49,510 nucleotides of DNA from Nostoc sp. 'Peltigera membranacea cyanobiont' 210A (GTDB lineage: Bacteria; Cyanobacteriota; Cyanobacteriia; Cyanobacteriales; Nostocaceae), in the NCBI RefSeq assembly GCF_002246015.1, contig NZ_NOLJ01000002.1, positions 474,418-523,927 on the forward strand. Reading direction: 5' to 3'. Positions 7,976 through 17,461 of the stretch are shown one piece after another. Every line of letters starts with the position of its first letter. Position 1 is the first letter of the stretch. A program made the translations under genes and the position numbers. The notes below the pieces were generated by a model. The model saw nothing but the letters and a program-made list of their open reading frames with translations, did not search any database and was not told the DNA's origin.

Positions 7976-8485
7976 TTGACCATTGTTTTGTATTAATTCA
8001 GACTTGGCTTTGCTTCTATAGCGTTTAGATACTTCTTGTTCGGGATCGATACCTTCAAAGGTAGGAGGTAGCCAAACTCGGAGAAACAGTAGTACTCCCA
8101 GGACTAATAAAAAAGCACAAGTTGCTAAAACTTGACTCCAACTTGTTTCTAGAACACCTTTAACAATGACTTCTCGCAATGCGGAAACGATAGAAACTTC
8201 AACAGCTACCCCAATAGATACTCGATGTTCCTGTAGGTAAATAATCAGTAGTCGAAATAACTCAACTAAGATAAGTAAAAAGAGAATATCGGCAGTAACA
8301 GCATGAAAATCTAGAGGTGGAAGTAAGGAGAGAAACATATCTCTCACCTGAAGCACCATGAAGCTAAATAAACCGATACACAAAGAAATTACAATTACAT
8401 CTTGGATAAATTCCAAGCTTCTGACAACGCGCCCACGATTGATTTCGTACATGGTAATCGGGGTATTTTCAACAGATTTATACAT
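7964..8485 (-). CDS. PsiE-family membrane protein of the flv4-flv2 operon
   Basis: A 173-residue integral membrane protein resembling the phosphate-starvation-inducible PsiE family. Four hydrophobic segments are visible: about 28-47 (DVIVISLCIGLFSFMVLQV), 62-82 (VTADILFLLILVELFRLLII), 90-110 (weaker) and 121-142 (VLATCAFLLVLGVLLFLRV). It lies between flv4 and flv2 in the same orientation, the position of Sll0218 in Synechocystis, which is reported to stabilise photosystem II assemblies in the thylakoid membrane. Spacing is 102 bases to flv4 and 165 to flv2, longer than in tight operons because repeats fill both gaps. Met12 is an alternative start. The last codons lie in repeat-like sequence. 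Confidence 0.85.
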   Translation of the reverse strand: MYKSVENTPITMYEINRGRVVRSLEFIQDVIVISLCIGLFSFMVLQVRDMFLSLLPPLDFHAVTADILFLLILVELFRLLIIYLQEHRVSIGVAVEVSIVSALREVIVKGVLETSWSQVLATCAFLLVLGVLLFLRVWLPPTFEGIDPEQEVSKRYRSKAKSELIQNNGQHNS

Positions 8486-8504
8486 AGTTTTTTAGAAGTT
8501 GTAG

Positions 8505-8590
8505 AGACGCGATTCATCGCGTCTGTGGAGAGCAGAGGAGCCTAACGAGAAATAACAAATGACCAATGACAAATGACAAATGACAATTTA
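8505..8590. repeat. Palindrome plus AATGACA heptamers
   Basis: The gap between flv4 and the PsiE-like gene holds one copy of the AGACGCGAT palindrome (8505-8524) and a run of AATGACA/AATGACC heptamers (about 8555-8587) that ends at the flv4 stop codon. Confidence 0.7.
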
Positions 8591-10318
8591 ATAATGATTG
8601 CCAATTTTGCGGTGATGGGCGGCAGTAAGTGCATTTAGTTTAGCGACTCTTCCAGTTTGGACTGTACTATAAATTACCCAATGATCTCCACAATCCATGC
8701 GGCTAGTAATTTCACATTCCATGTAAGCTAGAGCGTCAGCTAAAACGGGCGATTCATTTTTAGCTGGATATGTTTTCACTCCCGCAAATCTATCTGCACC
8801 AGGAGGAAAACGCTTGAGAAAATGTTTCATTAATCCTTGATATTTGCCTTCTTCTAGAACATTTAAAACAAAGCGATCGCCAACGTGCATCAACGATTCA
8901 ATTGCCCGATCTTTGGATACTGCGATCGCAACTCCCAAAGGCTCAAGACTCGCTTGTGTCACCCACGAAGCCAGCATTGCGCTCTGAATTTCTCCTTTTT
9001 TGGCGGTGATGATGTACAATCCTGTGGTAATCCGCCCCAAAGCTTTTTCTAGCTCGGTATTGATAGATTTGATTTGTTTTATAGTGCGATCGCGCGTTAA
9101 CCATTGACCCATATCTGTCCCCGCTTCATCACAAAGTTGTTCCGTTGCTTGGGTAGGAATTTCCTTAACTAAAATAGGTGGAAAAGCTTCAGTTAATCCC
9201 AGTTCTTGAAACTTATTGCGTAACGGGTAAATTGGTTCATCTTCTCCCCCTCCCGACTCTAATAAACCAATTGCTTGTTTCTTATGAACAGCAGCTAAAA
9301 TAGTGCTTAAAGCCGCTTGAGCCATTACCGAAGATTGCGCTGGCATGGCAATTACTAAACCAGAGGCTTGTGCAACTAATTCTCGAACTTCTTGAGGCTC
9401 GGTACTATTGAAGTCTACTAATTCTATTGCCACGCCTGTTTTTGCGCATCCATGTGCAATGTTACGGACTAAATGTTCGCTATGTCCATAATCTTCAACA
9501 TAAAATAGAGCCACTAAAGTCTCTGTTTTTGCTTGTTCTAAACTCCAGTTTTGATACCGTCCCAGCCATTCGGAAATATAGTTTTGTAATAAAGGGCCAT
9601 GTCCTGTAGCAACAGTTGCTATTTCTAACTTTTCAATCCGCTTTAAAGCCGCTAAGACAGACCGGGCATTAGGCCCCATGAGACAATCATAGTAATATTT
9701 AAAATCCTCCTCAAGTAAGGTGATATTTTCATCATAAGTGTGGTCATCACAGTAGTGCATCCCAAACACATCGCAAGTGTAGAGAGTGGAAGTTTTATGG
9801 TCATAGGTCAAGATTGTGTCAGGCCAGTGTAAGTTAGGTGCAGAGATAAATTCTAATTCGTGTCCGTTGCCTAAATCTAATCGCTCTCCACTTTTCACCT
9901 GCATTGATTTAAAAGGCTGGTGAACCATATTTTCTAAAAATTGAATAGCTACCTTTGCACCAACAACAGTAATGGAAGGAGCTAATTGCAAAATATCTTT
10001 CACTAAGCCACTGTGGTCAGGTTCTGTATGGCTAATAATCAAGTAATCTATCTTGGTTGGATCGATTAATCCCGTCACTACCTCAAGATATAATTGCTCA
10101 AACTTGCGGTGAGATGTGTCAACTAAGGCAATTTTTTCTCCTTGAATTAAAAAAGAATTATAGGTTGTACCATTCCGTAAACCAAACTCGATATCAAAAC
10201 GTTCTCTATCCCAATCGAGACAACGTATAGCAGTCGTTTGATGAGCAATTTCAACAGTTTCAATCGTCAAACGTCCAGGATTGGAAATAACTTGAGTAAG
10301 CTGTGTGAGTGCAACCAT
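8588..10318 (-). CDS. flv4: Flavodiiron protein Flv4 (diflavin flavoprotein)
   Basis: A 576-residue flavodiiron protein with lactamase-like, flavodoxin and flavin reductase domains. Unlike its partner, the diiron site is canonical: His97, Glu99, Asp101 and His102 in SHTEPDHSG, His164 in NLHWPD, Asp183 in CDVFG and His240 in TGHGPL. That identifies the Flv3/Flv4 type, and synteny with a PsiE-like gene and flv2 selects Flv4. It is the first gene of the operon; ATG 10318 is preceded by AGAAA and a 219-base gap to the divergent PLP-enzyme gene, which must hold the operon promoter. The role is electron transfer to oxygen or another acceptor downstream of photosystem II. In Synechocystis the operon is induced at low CO2; no specific operator was identified here. 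Confidence 0.93.
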   Translation of the reverse strand: MVALTQLTQVISNPGRLTIETVEIAHQTTAIRCLDWDRERFDIEFGLRNGTTYNSFLIQGEKIALVDTSHRKFEQLYLEVVTGLIDPTKIDYLIISHTEPDHSGLVKDILQLAPSITVVGAKVAIQFLENMVHQPFKSMQVKSGERLDLGNGHELEFISAPNLHWPDTILTYDHKTSTLYTCDVFGMHYCDDHTYDENITLLEEDFKYYYDCLMGPNARSVLAALKRIEKLEIATVATGHGPLLQNYISEWLGRYQNWSLEQAKTETLVALFYVEDYGHSEHLVRNIAHGCAKTGVAIELVDFNSTEPQEVRELVAQASGLVIAMPAQSSVMAQAALSTILAAVHKKQAIGLLESGGGEDEPIYPLRNKFQELGLTEAFPPILVKEIPTQATEQLCDEAGTDMGQWLTRDRTIKQIKSINTELEKALGRITTGLYIITAKKGEIQSAMLASWVTQASLEPLGVAIAVSKDRAIESLMHVGDRFVLNVLEEGKYQGLMKHFLKRFPPGADRFAGVKTYPAKNESPVLADALAYMECEITSRMDCGDHWVIYSTVQTGRVAKLNALTAAHHRKIGNHY

Positions 10319-10537
10319 TTCTTTTCTCCAAAAGAATATTATCTGGAGCGAGTGTTATGTCTCTTATATTTACCTGAAATTCTCAATTAGTAAAATGTCA
10401 ATTTCTAAAGCTAATCATTAGAAAGATTTATTCATCATCTTGATTGACTTACCATTGAATTACTCAATGTTTATCATTACTTTTATATTCGATAATGAAC
10501 GTGAGAAAATGCAAATTCTAAGTTAGAATCTTGACAG

Positions 10538-11470
10538 ATGTCGTTAACCTTTATTACTCCTCCTGTACAACAAATCAACAGCGAAATCGCCCGTCACGCT
10601 GGTGTTGAACTATATGTCCTGCGCCTGGATCTCATGCACCCGTGGGTTAACGGCAATAAGTGGTTTAAGCTGAAATACAATCTTTTGGAGGCCAAGGAGA
10701 AAAATTTCACAACGCTGCTAACCTTTGGCGGTGCTTATTCCAATCACATCTATGCAACTGCGGCGGCTGGTAATCTTTTTGGTTTTCGCACCATCGGCGT
10801 AATTCGTGGAGAGGAGAGGCTACCATTAAACCCGACACTAAGTTTTGCTGTACAACGGGGTATGCAGCTTGTGTATCTGAACCGTGAAATGTATCGACAG
10901 CGCAACACACCAGCGTTAGAGGAATATCTGCGACAACGTTTTGGCGAGGTGTTTATCATTCCCGAAGGTGGGAGTAATTTAAATGGTGTGCGCGGCTGTA
11001 TAGAAATAGTTAGTGATGCAATGATCGCATTCGATCATATCTGCGTAGCCTGCGGTACAGCTACCACACTAGCAGGTATTGCGCTTTCATTGCATAAAGG
11101 ACAAAGAGCGATCGCTTTTCCCGTATTGAAAAATGGCGCATTCCTCGCACAAGAAATCGAAAGTTTGTTGACAAATTACCTCGCCTCTGGTTTACCCACA
11201 TTATATAGTTCTCCGGCTTCTTGGGAATTGGTATGTGATTACCACTTCGGCGGCTATGCAAAGGTGAACGATGAGTTACTACTGTTCAGTCAGCAGTTCA
11301 CACAGGAACATGGCGTACCCCTCGATTACGTATATACCGCCAAAATGTTTTACGGAGTGATGGATTTACTACAGCAGGGATTTTTTTGTAAAGGCGATCG
11401 CTTGTTGCTAGTACACACAGGCGGCTTACAGGGCAACGCCGGGATGGAGGAAAGGTTGCAGAGATTGTAG
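10538..11470 (+). CDS. PLP-dependent D-cysteine desulfhydrase / ACC deaminase-like enzyme
   Basis: A 310-residue fold-type II PLP enzyme of the 1-aminocyclopropane-1-carboxylate deaminase / D-cysteine desulfhydrase family. NGNKWFKLKYNLL (38-50) contains the candidate PLP lysine Lys41, matching GGNKxRKLE in the family. GGAYSNHIYATAAAG follows, and ACGTATTLAGIALS is the phosphate-binding region. The C-terminal LLLVHTGGLQGNAG closes the active site. Substrates could be D-cysteine or ACC; sequence alone does not decide, and desulfhydrases are the more common bacterial function. The gene is divergent from flv4 and separated by a 219-base regulatory region; no partner gene follows it. Confidence 0.85.
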   Translation: MSLTFITPPVQQINSEIARHAGVELYVLRLDLMHPWVNGNKWFKLKYNLLEAKEKNFTTLLTFGGAYSNHIYATAAAGNLFGFRTIGVIRGEERLPLNPTLSFAVQRGMQLVYLNREMYRQRNTPALEEYLRQRFGEVFIIPEGGSNLNGVRGCIEIVSDAMIAFDHICVACGTATTLAGIALSLHKGQRAIAFPVLKNGAFLAQEIESLLTNYLASGLPTLYSSPASWELVCDYHFGGYAKVNDELLLFSQQFTQEHGVPLDYVYTAKMFYGVMDLLQQGFFCKGDRLLLVHTGGLQGNAGMEERLQRL

Positions 11471-11668
11471 AGCAAAAAGTCAGGCGATTAGCCTACTCAA
11501 ACCTATGAACAAAGTTCACAACACTTTGTTAGTATATATTTTTACTGCAATATAGCTTCTATATATTGTCCAATTCCTATATCGGAAAGACCCTGAAAGT
11601 CTATAATTCTGTAGCATATTAGCTACCAATATTGGTTCACCTTAATCATCTGTATCTAGATAAGATTT

Positions 11669-12805
11669 ATGACTGTAGACCTATTATCGAAAGCAATCAC
11701 AGCAATTGCTAGTATGGCGGCTACTCCTATAAAAAACAAGTTCGAGCGTAAAGAGGCTGTAATTAAATTATTAAAGAAACTGAACCTTAAGTATGAGTAT
11801 CCACCTGCTGATTTCTCTGGTGTATATGTCTATACTCTTGTACAGTACGGGGTTGGAAAACCACATGAAATTCTAGAATTATTTCGGCAAGAAGAAATTA
11901 AGCAAGCTTTCCGTGAAGCATTTGAACAGAATGACCCTTTAATATTCATCAAAAAAGGTCAAGATTTTATAGATGGGTATGCCTTGGGTGATGAAATCAA
12001 AAAACTTGGTATTGACCCGTTTCCAGAATATGCTGCTTTTGCTATGGCTTTTATTGAGGTTGCCAACAGCACACGCAAACCATCAGAAGTTTTAAGAGAT
12101 CGAAAGCTTGACGCTATAAATCAAAATTTATCAGTTCTTCAAGAGCAGTTATCTAAGCTAAAAGAACCAAAGGAAATTCTACTTGAGTTAGCTATACAGT
12201 CACAAACTTATCAAAAACTTCAGCCCGCAGATGAGTCAAAGAATGAAAAAATTGGGATATTTATATTAGCAGAGCAAATGAGGGGGTGGTTTGAAACTAT
12301 AGGATACAAGTTTGATAGCTATAAAGTAGAAGAAGAGAAATTTTTTGAGTGGATCATTAATATTCCAGCACGGCGAGGATATGACCGCATCTTTGTACGT
12401 GGTGTTGAGCGTGAAGGAGGACTAAGTGATGTTCAATCTTTACGAAAAGCTGTAGATGAGCATAAGACGAAAGAAGCTTGGCTTGTCTCTGCTCGGAAGA
12501 TTAGTCCAGCAGCTCGCAATGAAGTGAAAAAGGAAGAAAATCAAGATATCTTCTGCTATACCTTTGACGAACTACTAGATGAACAGGCTGACTTTAGCAA
12601 ATACCTAGACTGGCTAGAAGCTGAGGTTAAGCGTAAGGGGATTGACAGAATGTATGTTCCTCTTGCTTGTATTAAAGAAGAATATGATCCTGTTACTCAA
12701 GAAAAACTAGGGGTTAGTCGATACAACGTAGATGATGGTTGGATTGAAGGCTACATTGATCATTGGCTAAATGATCGGGCTAAAGAGCATATCTCAATAC
12801 TATAG
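11669..12805 (+). pseudogene. NACHT NTPase, 5' part (REase-like N-terminus), cut by IS630
   Basis: This 378-residue open frame is the front of a large STAND-type protein. Residues about 1-110 are helical and contain a charged leader. Residues about 200-330 (from GIFILAEQMRGWFETIGYKF through RIFVRGVEREGG and EAWLVSARKISPAARNEV) look like a restriction-endonuclease-like domain with a conserved Asp/Glu-Lys-rich core; this assignment is tentative. The end, YVPLACIKEEYD to WLNDRAKEHISIL, is the linker that normally precedes the NACHT P-loop. The stop TAG is supplied by the left IS end at 12803. Joining codon 378 to base 13992 continues as GEFGTGKTW in the same frame. The protein was probably an intracellular phage or stress sensor; the present product lacks the NTPase. 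Confidence 0.8.
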
Positions 12806-12810
12806 GACTC

Positions 12811-13917
12811 CTATTTGATTTTTGAAAAAACTCCGTACATCTGGAGAGTAGCGAAATCAAAGGTAGTGTGTCGGATAAACCACTCAAACATCCACTTTAA
12901 ATGAGAGAATGAAGGAACCAAAGCACAAAAACGTCGAACCCATGTTTTAGCCTGCAACCAAATATCCTCAATAGGATTTTGTACTGGGCAATTGGGAGCT
13001 TTAGCGTTCGCAATGTATTTTCCATTGTTCAGATGACAACCCAAGATTTACCTCGTCCAAAAAACCTCGAACTTCTTTAGAACGGTGGTAACTAGCGCCA
13101 TCCCAAAAAATTAGTAATTGCTGATCGGGAGAGTCAGCTAGCAGATATTGTAGGTAATCAATAGTATTTTTTGAATTTCCCGCATCATAAGCTTTGAGAA
13201 CTAATTTTCCTTGCAGATAGTCAATTGCCCCATAGTATGTCTGCTTATCTCGTTCATTAACAACTGGGACTGATATTTCTTGGTCACTTTTTCCCCATAC
13301 GTAACCATCTTATTTCTCCCCACATTAAATGGCATTCATCAATTAGCAGTACTCTCAACTTTCCTGTTTCGATTTCCACGCTTGTGATGTGCCAGCAATG
13401 TCTCAATCTCTTTTTTTTTGCTGCAACAGCATTCTCGTCGGCTTTGGGATTCAGCTTTGTGGTTTTCTTCCAACTGATGTCAGCGGCATCAAATAAGTCG
13501 TAGTAACTTTGTTTTGAATCATAAACTACGTCGTACTCAAAAGCTAATTTGTACTCCAGTTCACCCAGTTCCCAGCAGTTCTTGGTTTGCAGCCAACTCA
13601 ACACTTCTTCTCGCTGTTCAGCACTCAGGTAGCTTTTTCTCACGAGTGTAGTTCAAGCACAGTCCATTAATTCCATCCTGCTCATAGGCTTGTTTCCAGC
13701 CTGTTATCGAGCCTAAAGACACATCTAGAATAGCTTGGATTTCTTCGTACAAGTAATCTTGGTAAATCAATTTAACTGCCAAAGCTTTTCTTGCTTCACG
13801 GGCATCACGACAAGCTGCTATGAAATCTTGTAACTCAGCGATGGCTACGCCCGCCGCAGGCATCGCAGTTGCCACTCCTCCAGGTAGTATTGCCGATTGT
13901 AGATGCTGGTTTATCAT
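12811..13917 (-). pseudogene. IS630-family transposase, frameshifted
   Basis: The reading frame is broken into pieces. 13917-13618 encodes the helix-turn-helix part (DLQDF-like start, RDAREARKALAVKLIYQ, SLGSITGWKQAYEQDG). 13643-13284 continues with KSYLSAEQREEVLSWL and the first catalytic aspartate in VLLIDECHLMWG. A third stretch in another frame around 13300-13045 encodes WGKSDQEISVPVVNERDKQ and the second aspartate in LLIFWDGASYHRS. 13044-12811 carries the catalytic glutamate in NPIEDIWLQAKTW. At least three frame disruptions are needed to join these. The first lies at an A-run near 13645 and looks like a one-base loss. A short palindromic repeat (13838-13866) is embedded near the N-terminus. 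The enzyme is most likely inactive. Confidence 0.88.
13838..13866. repeat. Palindromic repeat inside transposase frame
   Basis: GCGATGGCTACGCCCGCC and the remainder to GGCATCGC form a palindrome with GCGATG/CATCGC ends. The 21-base stretch 13849-13869 matches, in reverse complement and with one mismatch, the intergenic copy at 21553-21573. It adds about ten residues (TAMPAAGVAIA) to the transposase without breaking the frame. Confidence 0.7.
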
Positions 13918-13991
13918 TGTCTGCTCTTACACTTGTCAACTCATCCGTATTATCTCGTAGTCTTTTTCAAAAATCAAATAGGATTCCTATA

Positions 13992-16094
13992 GGTGAGTTT
14001 GGCACTGGTAAAACTTGGCTGACTTTGCACTATGCTTGGACTGCTCTACAACGCTATCGTGATGCCAAAGAACGCAAAAGTGAACGACCTCGGATTCCAT
14101 TGGTTATTCCTTTACGCGACTATGCTAAAGCAGTCAGTGTTGAGTCTTTGTTTTCAGAGTTCTTTTTTCGCAAGTATGAAATTCCTATTCTTGGTTACTC
14201 TGTATTTGAGCAACTCAACCGGATGGGGAAATTACTACTCATATTTGATGGATTTGATGAGATGGCAGATCGGGTAGATAACCAAAAGATGATTAATAAC
14301 TTCTGGGAGTTAGCTAGGGTTGTTGTACCTGGTTCTAAAGCAATTCTTACCTGCCGAACAGAACACTTTCCAGAAGCTAAAGATGGTCGAGCTTTATTAA
14401 ATGCAGAATTAGAAGCTTCTACTTCTGCTCTCACTGGTGAACCTCCACAATTTGAGGTGCTAGAACTAGAGAAATTCAACGATGACCAAATTCGTCAGGT
14501 GCTATCATTTCGAGCGGGAGTTTCCACTGTTGAACAGATAATGGAAAACCCCCAACTTTTAGACTTAGCCCGTCGCCCAGTGATGACTGAACTAATTCTG
14601 GAAGCTCTACCTGATATTGAAGCAGGAAATCCAGTAGATATGTCACGTATTTATCTCTATGCTGTACGCAACAAGATGGAGCGAGATATAAAGGCAGAGC
14701 GTACTTTTACCTCATTAGCTGATAAACTCTATTTTCTATGTGAGTTGTCGTGGGAGATGCTGTCAACTGATCAGATGAGTCTTAACTACCGACTTTTCCC
14801 TGATCGGATACGCCGTCTTTTTGGCCATGCCGTGCAGGAGGAAAAATATCTAGACCACTGGCATTTTGACATGATGGGTCAGACTATGCTCATCCGTAAT
14901 GCAGATGGTGACTATTCACCAGCGCATCGCTCCCTGTTAGAGTTTTTTGTCGCCTACAAATTTGCTGCTGAATTAGGAGTTATAGCTCCTGACTTTGCCG
15001 ACTTAGCTAAAGCACAATCTCACTTAAATGAGAGTGTTTCATCTGACTATACTTGGTCATCTTATTTTAATCGGGAATGTGATGAAAATGGCAATATTAA
15101 ACCTATTTTATGTCTGCAAGAGTTTATTCCTGAAGAAATAGAATTGCTAGCAGAAACTGTGGGTAAAGAAACACTAAATACAGACTTTTTTAGTAATAAT
15201 CACGACAAGCTAGTAAATATAAGACGGAATAATGCTATCTTTGAATTGATAGGAAATATGATTTCTTCAGACAACGAAAAGGTCAAGGCTAGATTATTGA
15301 CTATAATTACAGAAACCTGTGGTAAAACTTCACAAGAAGTAGGTATAGTTGGTGGTAATGTTGCCAGCCTTTTAGTGCAATATGATCCTATTAGTCTGAG
15401 AGGAAAAAATCTAGCTGGTGCGAATTTAAGGTATGCAAACTTTTCTGAAGCTGATCTCACAGAATGCAATTTAGATAATACTGATTTAAGTAATGCTAGA
15501 TTTGATAGTCAATCTATAATGTTAGACGCTACCCTACGAAATAGTAACTTAAACAATTTGAGACTAGGAGACCTTTTAATCGGTTGGATTTCAAAAATAC
15601 CTTTAAATAAAACACCCTCATTATTAACTACTCGGAATCCTGATACACCAGCTATCTTTTTTTATTACCCTCATGGGGTTAATCATTCAGATAGACCAAA
15701 TTTACCTTTTAAAGTTAAACAGAATGAAATAGTTGTTGCTTATGGAGAAAATAGATTATTAAAATGGAACTATAGAATTAAATCAGTGTACATTTTAAAT
15801 GAGGAAGTTCATCAAGAAGTTCTTAAAATTCTTACTGTTGAAGGTGAAGATGTTTATCTTGAACTAAAAACTGGTCTAAATTTACCTGTTGATGAAGCTA
15901 CAAGCTTTTTAAGGTCTTGGCGTTGTGCAGATTTTACAGGAGTGATAGGGCTTGGTGAACGTGAAATTTACATATTAAAAATATTAGGCGCTATTAGTCT
16001 ACCTAATACTTCTTACAATCCCCGCAATGATAGTAAGCTAAACTTCGGCTTAAGACACAATAAGGGTGAATACGACTTTGATGAATTGTTGTGA
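13992..16094 (+). pseudogene. NACHT NTPase, 3' part with pentapeptide repeats
   Basis: The back part of the gene interrupted by the IS630 element. It begins with Walker A GEFGTGKTW and carries the Walker B / NACHT signature LLLIFDGFDEMAD, the sensor AILTCRTEHF, a winged-helix region (PVMTELILEALPDIEAG) and HRSLLEFFVAYKFA. Pentapeptide repeats follow at about 15400-15510 (LAGANLRYANFSEADLTECN), then a C-terminal domain of about 170 residues that I do not recognise. With the 5' part it encodes 1078 residues. A GTG at 13869 inside the IS could start a fused 741-residue product, but native translation is lost. NACHT proteins of this size act in bacteria as NTP-driven immune sensors; a defence role is inference. 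Confidence 0.85.
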
Positions 16095-16298
16095 GTTTAA
16101 AAGTCTGCTTTATACAAATGAAGTCCGCCTGTACAGACTTACATATTAATTTCTTATTCAAATTCAGTAACGCCATCTTTTTATACTAGCAAAAAAGGTT
16201 CTTTCACTTTGTTGCTACGCTCATCCACTTCCTAATTTTTGAGCTGATTGCTACTGAACTAAATATCAGTTAGCTAATCCAAAAAGATTTCAGGGTGC

Positions 16299-17456
16299 TT
16301 ACCGTTTATTTTGTAAACTTTGAATGGTAGCGATCGCGTGTTTTGCCACAATATCAATCTCCTCTTCTGTATTAAACCTGCCAATGCCAAACCTGATTGA
16401 GGCATAAGCCAGCTGTTGGGGGTGTCCCAATGCTGTGAGAACATAGGAAGGTGCAGTATGTGCCGACGAGCAAGCAGAACCAGAAGAAACTGCCATTACT
16501 GGCTGCAATCCTAGCAAAAGTGCGGCTCCATCCACTCCCTCAACACTAATACTCAAGTTTCCCGCCAATCGCTGTTGAGGATGTCCGTTGAGATGAATTC
16601 CTTCAACTTGCAATAGCTGTTCCCATAATCTTTGTCTTAATTGGGTGAGGCGTTGGGTTTCTGTTGCTTGTTCAGCCAAAGCGATTTCTACAGCTTTCCC
16701 AAAGCCGACAATTTGCGGTGTATACAATGTACCAGAACGCATTCCCCGCTCATGTCCGCCGCCGTGCTGCTGGGGAGCCAGTTGCACTCTAGGATCGCGT
16801 CTGCGGACGTATAGCGCTCCAATGCCTTTGGGCCCATATACCTTATGTGCTGTTAGCGACATCAAGTCAATTTTCATCGCTTGCACATCTAAAGGAATTT
16901 TACCAATAGCTTGGGCGGCATCTGTATGGAAAATGATTTGGTGTTCATGGCACATTTCTCCAATTTCTGCCAAAGGCTGTAACACGCCAATTTCGTTATT
17001 TGCAGCCATCACCGATACTAAGATTGTCTCAGGACGGAAAGCTTTTTTTAACTCAGTTAAATCAATCAATCCATCTTTTTGGACAGGGAGAATAGTAATT
17101 TCAAAACCGAGGCTTTTTAAATAATTACAAGGATCAATCACTGCATTATGTTCAGTGGCAACAGTAATAATATGCTGACCTTTTTTAAAATAAGCTTCGG
17201 CAACACCTTTAATAGCTAAATTATTTGCTTCTGTTGCACCACTCGTAAACACAATTTCTTCTGGTGTGGCGTTGATTGCTGTGGCTAAAATTTCTCGCGT
17301 TTGCTTAATAGCGGCTTCTGCTTCCCAACCATAAACATGACTAATACTTGCTGGGTTGCCAAATTTTTCTGTGAAGTAGGGGATCATTGCTGCCAGTACC
17401 CGTTCATCTACGGGTGTAGTAGCGTGGCAATCAAGGTATATAGGACAAATCGACAT
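16299..17456 (-). CDS. Cysteine desulfurase (NifS/IscS family)
   Basis: PLP enzyme that removes sulfur from L-cysteine and passes it as persulfide to Fe-S cluster and thio-cofactor pathways. The 385-residue product has TSGATEANNLAIKG (71-84), His103 in ATEHNA stacking on PLP, TDAAQAIGKI, the PLP lysine Lys205 in LTAHKVYGPKG, and the catalytic Cys329 in SSGSACSS. It belongs to group I (IscS/NifS). No nifU, iscU or other nif gene is adjacent, so whether it serves nitrogenase or housekeeping is open; a general symbol is avoided. It starts 5 bases after the stop of an REase-like gene, which suggests co-transcription. Confidence 0.93.
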   Translation of the reverse strand: MSICPIYLDCHATTPVDERVLAAMIPYFTEKFGNPASISHVYGWEAEAAIKQTREILATAINATPEEIVFTSGATEANNLAIKGVAEAYFKKGQHIITVATEHNAVIDPCNYLKSLGFEITILPVQKDGLIDLTELKKAFRPETILVSVMAANNEIGVLQPLAEIGEMCHEHQIIFHTDAAQAIGKIPLDVQAMKIDLMSLTAHKVYGPKGIGALYVRRRDPRVQLAPQQHGGGHERGMRSGTLYTPQIVGFGKAVEIALAEQATETQRLTQLRQRLWEQLLQVEGIHLNGHPQQRLAGNLSISVEGVDGAALLLGLQPVMAVSSGSACSSAHTAPSYVLTALGHPQQLAYASIRFGIGRFNTEEEIDIVAKHAIATIQSLQNKR

Positions 17457-17461
17457 AATTA

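Larger units (their letters stand above)
12803..13989. mobile_element. IS630-family insertion sequence, decayed
   Basis: A 1187-bp element with imperfect terminal inverted repeats that begin TAGGACTCCTATTTGATTTT on the left and mirror it on the right with one mismatch over about 28 bases. It is flanked by a TA duplication (12801-12802 and 13990-13991), the IS630/Tc1 hallmark. Removing the element and one TA exactly restores the host NACHT gene. The transposase lies on the minus strand and carries several disruptions. The insertion is therefore old enough to have decayed, while its ends remain clear. Confidence 0.92.
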
